DNA of 17,935 nucleotides from JBBSZK01 sp964354995. Its GTDB lineage: Archaea; Nanobdellota; Nanobdellia; Pacearchaeales; GW2011-AR1. Below are positions 5,820 through 12,853 of this stretch, piece after piece. The notes beneath the pieces were generated by a model. That model was not told where the DNA came from and searched no databases. It saw only the letters and a program-made list of their open reading frames with translations. The stretch is taken from the NCBI GenBank assembly GCA_964354995.1, contig CAYHBQ010000016.1, forward strand, positions 1 to 17,935, in the 5' to 3' direction. How positions within the stretch are numbered: position 1 is the first letter of the stretch; each line of letters starts with the position of its first letter. Both the position numbers and the translations under genes were made by a program.

Positions 5820-8402
5820 TTACTTCTTTGTGTACGACAGCGTCTTATTACTCGAACTCCCCGGTGGTTCTGCAATAAGAAACGTATTATAGACATACGC
5901 ACCATAAACGCTCCCACCTAATTCAGATAGATGTATGGAATCATCAAGGTATCCTAAACTGTTTAGTTCGGCGTAACTGTATAAATCGTGTAAATTTATG
6001 AATCCGAGATTGCGATTGAACGACATATTAATAACGCCGTTTACTTGGGGTGCGTACGTATTCGCTGAACTTGCGTTGTGATATGAGATTAAGATTATTT
6101 TTGCATTGGGTGTTGCGGTCTCTACGCGATCGATAAATCTGCTCAAATTAGTTATAAATGAAGAGTAAGCGATTCCTTCTGCGTCCATCATGAGAAGATA
6201 GAGATGGGGATTAAGCTGCCGATAACTCTCGATAACTGCGGTTTCATTGAGCGATATGTAATCATTGATACCGACTCCGCCACGTGACATACGACTATAT
6301 GAATATCCTCCTTGATCCTCTTTTTCGAGGACGATAAGCCCGTTAAACTGTGTCCATTGTGAGCTATTACCGTTAACAAGACTTAGACGGACACTCTGTA
6401 GAACGTTAAGTGATGCGTTTGGGTTAATAAAGGAGTAGGTTGCCAAAACGCGCCCGTTCCCCCCATCATTTGCGGGAATAATCGCTTTTTGCACATTGTT
6501 CACACTTAGATTAATCACGCCTGCAGATGGATCTTTTACATAGACGAGTGTTACGTTATATCCCCCTCGGAAGTTCATTATCACAAATCCATTACCTGTA
6601 ATCTTCGTATACGTTCCATCGGGAGTGAAGGTTCCGTTTTCATCGGGAGCTCCATTTATATTAGGGAACGTAATATTATAGAGTGATCGTGTAAAACTTA
6701 CATTGACTGGCATGCACGTATAATTAGAGTCGCATGATGTGAACGAGTGGGGGTGTATGGCTGTGTATCCTATATTCGCATCACCAAAACGCGCTTGCAT
6801 AATCTTTCGTACATGGTGCGTCCATGTTCCTGGTCTGAACGTCAATGAGTCCCCCACGATAACGACTCGTTGCTGTTTTCCGTTTATGAGTTCAGTTATG
6901 AAATCATGGGCGGTTGCATTTATAGAGAAATTCATGGGCCGTATGAGTGAAATACTTCTTGTTTCTGTCGAATAGACTTGCCCCTCGGTATTGTTTATTT
7001 GGACCCTGTAATGATAGGCACCATACTGCAGGTTATAGATTATACTTGTTGTTGTACTGGGGACAATAGTCGTATTGATAACTCCCCCTGTTTGGTTATA
7101 CAGTAGGTATGTGATTTTATCTGCAGGTATCGTAAGATTGTAGCTGATCACAATTGGAAATGAAATATAAAATGTGTTTTGAGAGGTTATTTTAGTGGCG
7201 TTGGGGTTTGTAGGACTTATGAATGATATGATTGACGTATCTTCTGCATTATCGTAAGATTGTAGCGCGAGATTGTACAGGTAGGGCGTAAGGTGGCCGT
7301 TGGGGTCACCTTTGTAGGTTAATAACAATGAGATGTTGAGCGGCGTTGTTATAGGGTATGCTACGATTTTGGTATTATCTAATGGTAGGGGATCGCCGTA
7401 ACTATAAGAATTTCCTGAAACGGTACCTACCCTGAGCGTTGCATTTGTTTGAGGGGAGGGATTGGTTATGTTGATTGTTATATTCAATAAATTTTCTAAG
7501 CCTGTTCCGGCCAGGTTTAGATTTGTGATCTCTTGCGTTCCTTCTGTTGCGAATCGTCTTGATGTATTCGTATACAAGGCGTTGATTTCTGTTGCGCTCA
7601 ATACTCGATTATATATGGAAAAATCATCCATCGTAAAGTTGCCTGATCGTTGGTTAATCCAGTTACCTATATTCGCTTCCCCTTTGGCAGTGTAGACTAT
7701 GTTCGAGTTTGCTACGAGTCCACTTCCTACGACTGCTCCGTTAACCGCGGCGGTTATGTTCCATGTTGTTTTATTGACTTGGACATATTCGATCACTATA
7801 TGTTTCCACATGGTATTATTAAGGTTAAGTACGGGTATGACAAATTTTGCTGCCGCGCTTCCACTTGCGTTCATGACGTATGCATTAACGAAGCTTCCTC
7901 CTGCCGATTGACTTATCAAAATTCCGCCCGGGTGTGGCGAGTTACGGGAGTTGGAGAAAATCACTCCGAGTTCTGAGTTGAATCCTCGTATCCAGAACGC
8001 AAGCGTGACATTGTTCTTTGATATATTTAGATAGTCTCCCTGTGAGAGATTTATGTAATGCCCATAGGTTGCGTTTAACGTGATCGCTCCTCCCGTATAT
8101 CCTGATGCGTTCCACGCGTTGCCTCCTCGATGATATGCGGTGATGTTGCTATAGCTCACTTCTTCGCTATAGTCTCCCCTATTCGTGTCAAACGTGTAGA
8201 GCGAGACAGGAGCGTTTGTTGTGTCTTCTTTGAGTGTTGTGAGGTTGTAATGACCGGTTGTGTTCAGGAAAGTCCCGGCCGTGGTTATGTCAATAGATTG
8301 TGATGTTAAGGCAAAAGCACTTGCAATCAATAAGAAAAAACCCGATAGAAGCAAAACAATTCCTTTCTTAGCACCACGAGTCTTATTTTTCTTTTCATTC
8401 AT
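5820..8402 (-). CDS. Secreted LamG plus SGNH-hydrolase surface protein
   Basis: An 860-aa exported protein. Residues 13-31 form a signal peptide ending ASAFA. About 65-280 is a LamG/concanavalin-like sugar-binding domain closing with MDDFSIYNRVLSATEINALY. About 300-500 is beta-rich linker domain. From about 510 there is an SGNH (GDSL) hydrolase: block I VIVGDSL with Ser519, a glycine loop near 708-711, and block V DSIHLSELG with Asp821 and His824. Between blocks I and II lies a beta-rich insert of about 170 residues, reminiscent of Ape1/PatB-type O-acetylesterases with an inserted carbohydrate-binding module. The usual block III Asn is not evident; DAEG (740-743) is at that place. Nearly forty N-X-S/T sequons suggest heavy N-glycosylation. 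Probable role is deacylating or binding surface or environmental glycans. No C-terminal anchor is visible. Confidence 0.82.
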   Translation of the reverse strand: MNEKKNKTRGAKKGIVLLLSGFFLLIASAFALTSQSIDITTAGTFLNTTGHYNLTTLKEDTTNAPVSLYTFDTNRGDYSEEVSYSNITAYHRGGNAWNASGYTGGAITLNATYGHYINLSQGDYLNISKNNVTLAFWIRGFNSELGVIFSNSRNSPHPGGILISQSAGGSFVNAYVMNASGSAAAKFVIPVLNLNNTMWKHIVIEYVQVNKTTWNITAAVNGAVVGSGLVANSNIVYTAKGEANIGNWINQRSGNFTMDDFSIYNRVLSATEINALYTNTSRRFATEGTQEITNLNLAGTGLENLLNITINITNPSPQTNATLRVGTVSGNSYSYGDPLPLDNTKIVAYPITTPLNISLLLTYKGDPNGHLTPYLYNLALQSYDNAEDTSIISFISPTNPNATKITSQNTFYISFPIVISYNLTIPADKITYLLYNQTGGVINTTIVPSTTTSIIYNLQYGAYHYRVQINNTEGQVYSTETRSISLIRPMNFSINATAHDFITELINGKQQRVVIVGDSLTFRPGTWTHHVRKIMQARFGDANIGYTAIHPHSFTSCDSNYTCMPVNVSFTRSLYNITFPNINGAPDENGTFTPDGTYTKITGNGFVIMNFRGGYNVTLVYVKDPSAGVINLSVNNVQKAIIPANDGGNGRVLATYSFINPNASLNVLQSVRLSLVNGNSSQWTQFNGLIVLEKEDQGGYSYSRMSRGGVGINDYISLNETAVIESYRQLNPHLYLLMMDAEGIAYSSFITNLSRFIDRVETATPNAKIILISYHNASSANTYAPQVNGVINMSFNRNLGFINLHDLYSYAELNSLGYLDDSIHLSELGGSVYGAYVYNTFLIAEPPGSSSNKTLSYTKK

Positions 8403-8423
8403 GATTTATTCTGATAACTTGCC

Positions 8424-8432
8424 TTATATAAA
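8424..8432 (-). promoter_or_regulatory. TATA box of the surface-protein gene
   Basis: TTTATATAA on the minus strand, centred 26 bases before ATG 8402. It is one of the closest matches here to the classical archaeal TATA box. No Shine-Dalgarno motif follows it. Confidence 0.65.
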
Positions 8433-8487
8433 TGTTATAGTGATGAAATTTTCTATACACCATTCTTTAACTTCTTCATTCAGCAAG

Positions 8488-8515
8488 CCCGATTAGGTAC
8501 TGTCTACTTGTCGGG
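8488..8515 (-). terminator. Possible hairpin just after the PC4-like gene
   Basis: CCCGA at 8488-8492 pairs with TCGGG at 8511-8515, with a TAG/CTA pair inside the loop. It starts one base after the stop codon of the minus-strand gene at 8517. There is no T-tract after it, so it could be a weak terminator, an RNA 3'-end structure, or chance. Confidence 0.25.
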
Positions 8516-8516
8516 A

Positions 8517-8858
8517 TTAGAATTCTACTTCGTCGAATTGTTCGGTACTTGCTTTCTTTATTTGTTTTTTATCTGCAGGTTTGCCTGCAGGTGCGGTTGA
8601 TTTGGCCGGCATGGATGATTGCATGTCGGCTCGAGGCGCTCCACCTTCAAGGTCTTTCTCATCAATCATGTTAATTGCTTTCTTGAAGAGGTGGAACTTA
8701 TCTGCAGGGATACGTGTGCCCGCTTTGGTAAATCCTGTGTAACGCTCTGATTTGACGAATTCACGTATTGTGAGTCCTTTCGTGCCATTGAATTCATCAA
8801 TACGGATGACAATGTCAGTGTCTTGGTTTTTGGGTATCTTATCTATTTCTTTGTCCAT
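8517..8858 (-). CDS. PC4-like transcriptional coactivator protein
   Basis: A 113-aa protein whose residues about 14-66 match the PC4/Sub1 single-stranded-DNA-binding fold: a strand DIVIRIDEFNG, a strand GLTIREFV, a basic turn TKAGTRIPADKF and a helix HLFKKAINMI. PC4 proteins bind ssDNA and assist transcription initiation, elongation or repair. The rest (about 67-113) is a polar Ala/Pro/Lys/Ser tail ending in acidic EQFDEVEF, which looks disordered. ATG 8858 has a TTTAAA box 24-25 bases upstream. The assignment rests on pattern similarity only; a profile search should confirm it. Confidence 0.7.
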   Translation of the reverse strand: MDKEIDKIPKNQDTDIVIRIDEFNGTKGLTIREFVKSERYTGFTKAGTRIPADKFHLFKKAINMIDEKDLEGGAPRADMQSSMPAKSTAPAGKPADKKQIKKASTEQFDEVEF

Positions 8859-8879
8859 GTTATTTCGGGTTAAGCGCGC

Positions 8880-8885
8880 TTTAAA
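8880..8885 (-). promoter_or_regulatory. TATA-like box of the PC4-like gene
   Basis: TTTAAA centred 24.5 bases before ATG 8858, in AT-rich sequence flanked by GC (GCGC on its left). Confidence 0.5.
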
Positions 8886-8970
8886 TCTCTTTCTATTCTT
8901 GTAAAGGGGTTATATCCATACGCGTTCCATAGATTAGGGTCGTATTCGACGTCTACGATTTTCGGTCGCC

Positions 8971-8985
8971 TTATAGCTATAAAAA
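8971..8985 (+). promoter_or_regulatory. Palindromic TATA box upstream of dus
   Basis: TTATAGCTATAA at 8971-8982 is a perfect 12-base inverted repeat and continues as AAA. The CTATAAAAA part is centred 27 bases before ATG 9008, which fits a leaderless dus mRNA. The symmetry would let it also fire leftward. Confidence 0.55.
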
Positions 8986-9007
8986 CCTGTGTTGTTCCTT
9001 TCCTAAG

Positions 9008-9946
9008 ATGAAACCGCTCTCTATTGGCTCGATTAAATTGAAGAATCGTCTTTTTTTGGCGCCGATGGTTGATGTGACCGATTTGCCCTATCGTCTGATT
9101 TGTCGTGAACAAGGGGCGGCTATGGCGTATACCGAGATGTTGAACGTGGGAGCAGTTTTGCACACGAACAAAAAAACCCAAGATATGCTGAAAACTATCT
9201 CTGAAGACAAACCGTCTGGCGTGCAGATTACGGGTCCGCGCGTTTCTGAATTTAAGAAGGTTGTTCCTTACTTGCGCGATTTTGACGTGGTTGACATAAA
9301 CTGTGGCTGTCCCTCGGTACGCATTACGGATAATGCGTCAGGGAGTTATTTGCTCAAGACGCCCCATAAAATTGCGTCGTATATTCGGGTGTTGAAAGAT
9401 GCAGGGTTTACGACGACGGCGAAGATACGCTTGGGGTTTAATAGGAATAACGCCCTTCGGGTTGCAAAGGTTGTTGAGAAGGCAGGCGCGGATGCACTCA
9501 CTGTTCATGCACGGCTTTCAACTGAGAGTTATAAAGTGTCTGCGGATTGGAAATGGATTGCGCAGATTAGGAAGGAGGTTGGCATTCCGGTGATTGGAAA
9601 CGGGGACGTACATGATGGTGCGAGCGCGGCACGAATGCTTGATGTCGCGGATGGTGCTATGGTAGCGCGCGCGTCGATGGGGGATCCGCGGATTTTTTCG
9701 CGGATTTTGTATTATGTAAAGACGGGGAAAGAGAAGGATAAGCGAGAGGATGTGAGGGATAATTTGAAACTGTTTGAACGATATATGGATTTGGCGCAGA
9801 AACATGAGGTGCTTGACATGGGTCGTGTTAAATTCTTGGGAGGACACTTCATTGCAGGGTTTAATGGTGCGGCTGCGAAACGCGCGAAGTTTATGCAGGT
9901 CAAGACGATTGAAAACGCGCAGGAGTTTGTGAAACGATTGATTTAG
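9008..9946 (+). CDS. dus: tRNA-dihydrouridine synthase
   Basis: Flavin enzyme that reduces uridine to dihydrouridine in the tRNA D-loop, using FMN and NADPH. Seen in the TIM barrel: FLAPMVDVTDLPYR near residues 16-29 (flavin site), the catalytic-cysteine motif INCGCP with Cys101 at its end, the phosphate-contact region AKIRLGF with Lys139, TVHAR with His167, and the flavin-binding GNGDV at 197-201, then a short helical domain to residue 312. Length and motifs are those of an intact Dus family member. ATG 9008 is set by the TATA box 27 bases upstream. Its end overlaps the convergent gene by four bases. Confidence 0.92.
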   Translation: MKPLSIGSIKLKNRLFLAPMVDVTDLPYRLICREQGAAMAYTEMLNVGAVLHTNKKTQDMLKTISEDKPSGVQITGPRVSEFKKVVPYLRDFDVVDINCGCPSVRITDNASGSYLLKTPHKIASYIRVLKDAGFTTTAKIRLGFNRNNALRVAKVVEKAGADALTVHARLSTESYKVSADWKWIAQIRKEVGIPVIGNGDVHDGASAARMLDVADGAMVARASMGDPRIFSRILYYVKTGKEKDKREDVRDNLKLFERYMDLAQKHEVLDMGRVKFLGGHFIAGFNGAAAKRAKFMQVKTIENAQEFVKRLI

Positions 9947-10302
9947 TGTCTTGGTTTCTCAAGTTCTAATTTGATTTCGGCAAGCGTTGCGTTATAAATG
10001 AGTTCATGGGAGTGTATCTTTTTTTCTAACGTTTCAAGGATTCCTTCGTATAACGGGCATTCTTCATGGGCAGAGGTAAGTTTTTCACGTTCGGGCAAAT
10101 CGGTCAAGTCGTTTTCCGTGGTATAGGCAAGGAAGAAAGAGGTGGTAAATCTTTCGTCATTAAGTCCCGAGGGTTTTTCGAGCGGGTTTCTGATATATTC
10201 GACATACCCTCCTTTCGTGCATCCGTAGGCGCGTTTGAGTGCGCGTAAGGAACGTGCTTCTTTCTCAAGTTCTGCTCCTCGTTCTGCAAGAGATAACGTC
10301 AC
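9943..10302 (-). CDS. Hypothetical helical protein
   Basis: An unrecognised 119-aa soluble protein. It starts with a charged helix (residues about 4-26, ERGAELEKEARSLRALKRA), has a middle part GGYVEYIRNPLEKPSG with two cysteines in the whole chain (CTKGG and ECPLYE), and ends with a long helix from about residue 85. It has no membrane segment. Its 3' end overlaps dus by four bases tail to tail. ATG 10302 has a TTTAAA box 25.5 bases upstream, so it has its own promoter, separate from that of the divergent cysS. Confidence 0.7.
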   Translation of the reverse strand: MTLSLAERGAELEKEARSLRALKRAYGCTKGGYVEYIRNPLEKPSGLNDERFTTSFFLAYTTENDLTDLPEREKLTSAHEECPLYEGILETLEKKIHSHELIYNATLAEIKLELEKPRH

Positions 10303-10323
10303 TCTTTTTCTTTGAGGAAGGGG

Positions 10324-10331
10324 TTTTAAAC
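10324..10331 (-). promoter_or_regulatory. TATA-like box of the 119-aa gene
   Basis: GTTTAAAA on the minus strand with its TTTAAA core centred 25.5 bases before ATG 10302. Confidence 0.5.
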
Positions 10332-10354
10332 GATTTCGATAGTTTTTGGAAATG

Positions 10355-10361
10355 CTTATAA
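10355..10361 (+). promoter_or_regulatory. TATA-like box of cysS
   Basis: CTTATAA centred 26 bases before ATG 10384. The intervening sequence is T-rich and has no Shine-Dalgarno motif, which fits a leaderless mRNA. Confidence 0.55.
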
Positions 10362-10383
10362 CTCTGCTTTTCTTTAAGAGACT

Positions 10384-11796
10384 ATGAAAAAAGAGGCCCC
10401 CTTATTGCTCTACAACACTCTGACGCGAAAGAAGGATGTGTTTAAACCAATAAAGAAAGGGCACGTGGGGTTGTATTCGTGTGGGCCGACGGTCTATTGG
10501 GATCCGACGATTGGCAACTGGCGGACGTACCTGTTTGTTGATGTCTTGCGACGCGTGCTGAAGTTTAATGGGCTACAGGTGAAACATGTGATGAACGTGA
10601 CTGATGTGGGTCATTTGGTTGGGGATGGGGACTCTGGAGAAGACAAAATGGAAAAGGCGGCGCTTCGTGAACGTAAAGACGCGCAGGAGATTGCGAATTA
10701 TTATTTGAATGTCTTTCAAAGCGATATGACGAAGCTGCACGTGCTTGAACCTCGTATATGGTGTAAGGCTACTGAGCATATTATGGAACAAATCGACTTA
10801 ATTAAAAAATTGGAAAAGAAGGGGTATACGTATCGCACGAGTGATGGGATTTATTTTGATAGTGCGAAATTCAAACGGTATGGGGAATTGGCACGATTAG
10901 ACGTGAAAGGTTTGCAGGCAGGTAAACGTATTACTGTTGGAGAAAAAAAGCACAAGACCGATTTTGCCTTGTGGAAGTTTTCCATTCGTCTCGGCGAACG
11001 ACAACAGGAGTGGAATTCTCCGTGGGGTGTGGGGTATCCGGGGTGGCATATCGAATGTTCGGCGATGTCGATGAAATATCTGGGGAAGACGTTTGATATT
11101 CATACCGGTGGGGAAGATCATATTTCGGTACATCACACGAATGAAATCGCGCAGAGCGAAGCTGTGACGGGGAAAACGTTTGTGAACTACTGGTTACATG
11201 GGGCGTTTTTGACGTTTAAAGGCGAGAAAGTATCGAAGTCTAAAGGAGGGTTGTATACGGTTAGTGAGCTGGTCGCGCTTGGGTATGCGCCGATGCATTA
11301 TCGCTATTTGTGTTTCCAAACGCACTACCGCAAACCGCTTGATTTTTCTCTTGAATCTCTGGATGCGGCGCGAAATGCGTTTGAACGTCTCGTGACGCGG
11401 TATCGAAACATTCGTGCAGATGCGATGAATGAACGAAATAAGAAATTAACTCTCAATGAGCAGGTCGATTATCGTCGATTTACCGATGCGATTAATGATG
11501 ATTTGAACATGCCTGTTGCGTTGAGCGTGCTTTGGGCAGTCGTTGATAGCAAACATTTGAGCAATTATGAAAAACTGACCTTGATTGATGTGTTTGATGA
11601 CGTTTTTGGCTTTGGATTAGCTGATCTTGAAGAAGAGCTTGTGCCTGCTGAAGTTATGGATCTTGGTGCGCAACGTGACGCTGCCCGCGCGGCTAAGGAC
11701 TGGAAACTCTCAGATAAACTGAGAAATGATATTCGCAAGCTTGGATATGAGGTTGAAGATACTCCTGAAAAGACGATTGTGCGAAAGAGACTATAA
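10384..11796 (+). CDS. cysS: Cysteinyl-tRNA synthetase
   Basis: Class I enzyme that charges tRNA-Cys with cysteine; 470 aa, full length. Seen: GLYSCGPTVY at residues 29-38, MNVTDVGHL near 73-81 and the KMSKS loop as KVSKS at 282-286. Likely zinc ligands that bind the cysteine substrate are Cys33, Cys225 (WHIECSAM), His250 and Glu254 (HHTNE). The C-terminal helical and anticodon-binding part runs to the end. The HIGH motif reads TIGN (42-45), so the first His of the signature is Thr. The GEDKMEKAA segment (near 86-94) resembles bacterial CysRS of candidate-phyla type, so lateral origin is possible. ATG 10384 is set by a TATA box 26 bases upstream. Confidence 0.94.
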   Translation: MKKEAPLLLYNTLTRKKDVFKPIKKGHVGLYSCGPTVYWDPTIGNWRTYLFVDVLRRVLKFNGLQVKHVMNVTDVGHLVGDGDSGEDKMEKAALRERKDAQEIANYYLNVFQSDMTKLHVLEPRIWCKATEHIMEQIDLIKKLEKKGYTYRTSDGIYFDSAKFKRYGELARLDVKGLQAGKRITVGEKKHKTDFALWKFSIRLGERQQEWNSPWGVGYPGWHIECSAMSMKYLGKTFDIHTGGEDHISVHHTNEIAQSEAVTGKTFVNYWLHGAFLTFKGEKVSKSKGGLYTVSELVALGYAPMHYRYLCFQTHYRKPLDFSLESLDAARNAFERLVTRYRNIRADAMNERNKKLTLNEQVDYRRFTDAINDDLNMPVALSVLWAVVDSKHLSNYEKLTLIDVFDDVFGFGLADLEEELVPAEVMDLGAQRDAARAAKDWKLSDKLRNDIRKLGYEVEDTPEKTIVRKRL

Positions 11797-11826
11797 TCTT
11801 ATTAACTTCTTTTGTTTTGTGTTCCT

Positions 11827-12036
11827 ATGAGTTTTGATATGGAAGCGATGTTTCTAAGGCTTCTTGGTCGAGATGTACTCGAGGATATACGGAGAACTCC
11901 TCTTTGTGAACTTCGTGCGCGTCTTTCTTCGATAGATAGGGATTATGGCGGGATTGTATATTCTGATCGTTCTAAGGTTATTACTTCTAGAGAAGTAAAC
12001 GCGCTTGTTGATCGCGCTTTAGGTTATAAAGAATAA
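11827..12036 (+). CDS. Hypothetical small protein
   Basis: A 69-aa unrecognised protein, MSFDMEAMFLRLLGRDVLEDI at the N-terminus, with alternating acidic and basic helices and one cysteine. ATG 11827 is chosen over an upstream TTG at 11812 because it is standard and lies about 26 bases after a weak AT-rich box (TTATTAA, 11799-11805). It follows cysS by 30 bases on the same strand and could also be read through from it. It converges with the Gly-rich gene at 12070. Confidence 0.6.
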   Translation: MSFDMEAMFLRLLGRDVLEDIRRTPLCELRARLSSIDRDYGGIVYSDRSKVITSREVNALVDRALGYKE

Positions 12037-12040
12037 GGTT

Positions 12041-12060
12041 AAAAAATAAAAAATAAAACT
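12041..12060 (-). terminator. T-rich terminator of the CxxC protein gene
   Basis: On the minus strand this 20-base stretch, starting ten bases after the stop codon at 12070, is nearly all T with a few A (TTTTATTTTTTATTTTTT). Archaeal termination often uses such T-runs without a hairpin. Confidence 0.5.
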
Positions 12061-12069
12061 TTTGAAGAA

Positions 12070-12384
12070 TTACATTTCTTCGTTGTTGTCTCCGCTAGAT
12101 TGTTCGTTTCCGCCTTCTCTGTTGTCAGAGCGGGGTGAACGACCGTTCTTCTTTGCAAAGCAATCTCTGCAATAGACGGGGGTTCCTTCACGAGGTTTGA
12201 ATGGGACTTCTCCTTCGTTGCCGCATTCGCTGCACGTTATTTTGTGCATTGTTCGCGGACCACCGAAGTCGCGACGGAATCCTCCGCCACCACCACGAAC
12301 GCCACCGCCTCCGCCCCCGCGTCCGCCACGCAAGCCACCGCCTCCGCCGCCTCCGCGCCCGCCGAAACTATTTCCGTATGTCAT
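12070..12384 (-). CDS. Gly/Arg-rich protein with a CxxC-x17-CxxC zinc-binding domain
   Basis: A 104-aa protein. Residues about 8-45 are an RGG-like run of Gly with scattered Arg and Phe, typical of nucleic-acid-binding disordered segments. Then MHKITCSECG...VPFKPREG...VYCRDCF forms two CxxC pairs with 17 residues between them, a known small zinc domain (TIGR04272-type, from memory). The tail is polar and acidic. An RNA-binding role is inferred from RGG plus zinc domain. I prefer ATG 12384, which has the Shine-Dalgarno AGGAGG upstream. An in-frame GTG at 12408 would start inside that motif. Unlike most genes here it has an evident 5' leader. Confidence 0.82.
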   Translation of the reverse strand: MTYGNSFGGRGGGGGGGLRGGRGGGGGGVRGGGGGFRRDFGGPRTMHKITCSECGNEGEVPFKPREGTPVYCRDCFAKKNGRSPRSDNREGGNEQSSGDNNEEM

Positions 12385-12397
12385 TATACTATATTTG

Positions 12398-12403
12398 CCT
12401 CCT
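12398..12403 (-). promoter_or_regulatory. Shine-Dalgarno site of the CxxC protein gene
   Basis: AGGAGG on the minus strand, 13 bases before ATG 12384. The spacing is longer than ideal, but strong SD motifs are rare in this window, which makes it notable. It decides against the GTG start at 12408. Confidence 0.5.
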
Positions 12404-12497
12404 TTCACACGCTGAATATATGCTATAACTCATTAACTATCTAGAAATCTGTCCTTATGCTCCTATTCCTTCACGTGTTTTTGATTTATTCTGTCTA

Positions 12498-12503
12498 TTT
12501 AAA
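12498..12503 (-). promoter_or_regulatory. Candidate distal promoter box of the CxxC protein gene
   Basis: TTTAAA just downstream of the 12519 gene. Counting 26 bases gives a transcript start near 12474, hence a leader of about 90 bases before ATG 12384. A nearer box, TATAGC at 12424-12428, could give a short leader instead. The sequence alone does not decide. Confidence 0.35.
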
Positions 12504-12518
12504 GCTTCGTATGGGTGC

Positions 12519-12728
12519 TTATCTGCCTCGCTTTGTTTGGGCGGGTTTAGAACAAGGTGTTGATTTCTCACACGTAGCACATCGATAGACCCATGTTCTC
12601 AGGGCACCTGATTTCCTTCCATGCGGATAGTTGCATCGCTGTACCAGCTTTGCAGTCGCACCACAGCTACATTCCATGCTTCTTTGTCGAGGTTCTGCTC
12701 GTCTAAATGAGGGTTTCGGTTGTGCCAT
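12519..12728 (-). CDS. Small zinc-ribbon protein
   Basis: A 69-aa basic protein with six cysteines: Cys20, Cys22, Cys32, Cys50, Cys53 and Cys59. The CxC at 20-22 and CxxC at 50-53 can bind one zinc in a ribbon; Cys32 and Cys59 may be extra. Basic residues at both ends (RRAEPRQR, TKRGR) suggest nucleic-acid or ribosome binding. I do not recognise a specific family. ATG 12728 follows a very good TATA box (TATAAATA) centred about 30 bases upstream, so a leader of a few bases is likely. Confidence 0.75.
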   Translation of the reverse strand: MAQPKPSFRRAEPRQRSMECSCGATAKLVQRCNYPHGRKSGALRTWVYRCATCEKSTPCSKPAQTKRGR

Positions 12729-12750
12729 TATAATCTGTAGGGTTGTTTTA

Positions 12751-12763
12751 GGCTATTTATAGC
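12751..12763 (-). promoter_or_regulatory. TATA box of the zinc-ribbon gene
   Basis: GCTATAAATAGCC on the minus strand, a close match to the archaeal consensus, about 30 bases before ATG 12728. It overlaps the stop codon of the possible 27-aa reading frame. Confidence 0.6.
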
Positions 12764-12846
12764 TATTGTTTCTTTTCAACGCCGTGTTCAAGATTGAATT
12801 CAACGGGAGGTGTGTTGTCGCGATATTCAATTCTTAATTGAGTCAT
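12763..12846 (-). CDS. Possible 27-aa microprotein
   Basis: An intact ATG-to-TAG frame, MTQLRIEYRDNTPPVEFNLE at its start and ending EHGVEKKQ. It begins eight bases after the stop codon of the 12854 gene on the same strand, so it could be translated from the same message. The composition is protein-like (charged, with aliphatic and aromatic residues spaced like a beta hairpin). No Shine-Dalgarno motif or own promoter is seen. It is short enough to arise by chance. Function unknown. Confidence 0.35.
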   Translation of the reverse strand: MTQLRIEYRDNTPPVEFNLEHGVEKKQ

Positions 12847-12853
12847 GTGCCCC

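Noticed and set aside
8430..8500. A C/D box guide RNA in the 8403-8516 gap
   Set aside because: A TGATGA is present at the left, but no matching CTGA or internal C'/D' boxes are found at proper spacing.
12197..12444. Proline-rich plus-strand frames opposite the CxxC protein gene
   Set aside because: The proline runs are just the complement of glycine codons in the RGG-like segment.
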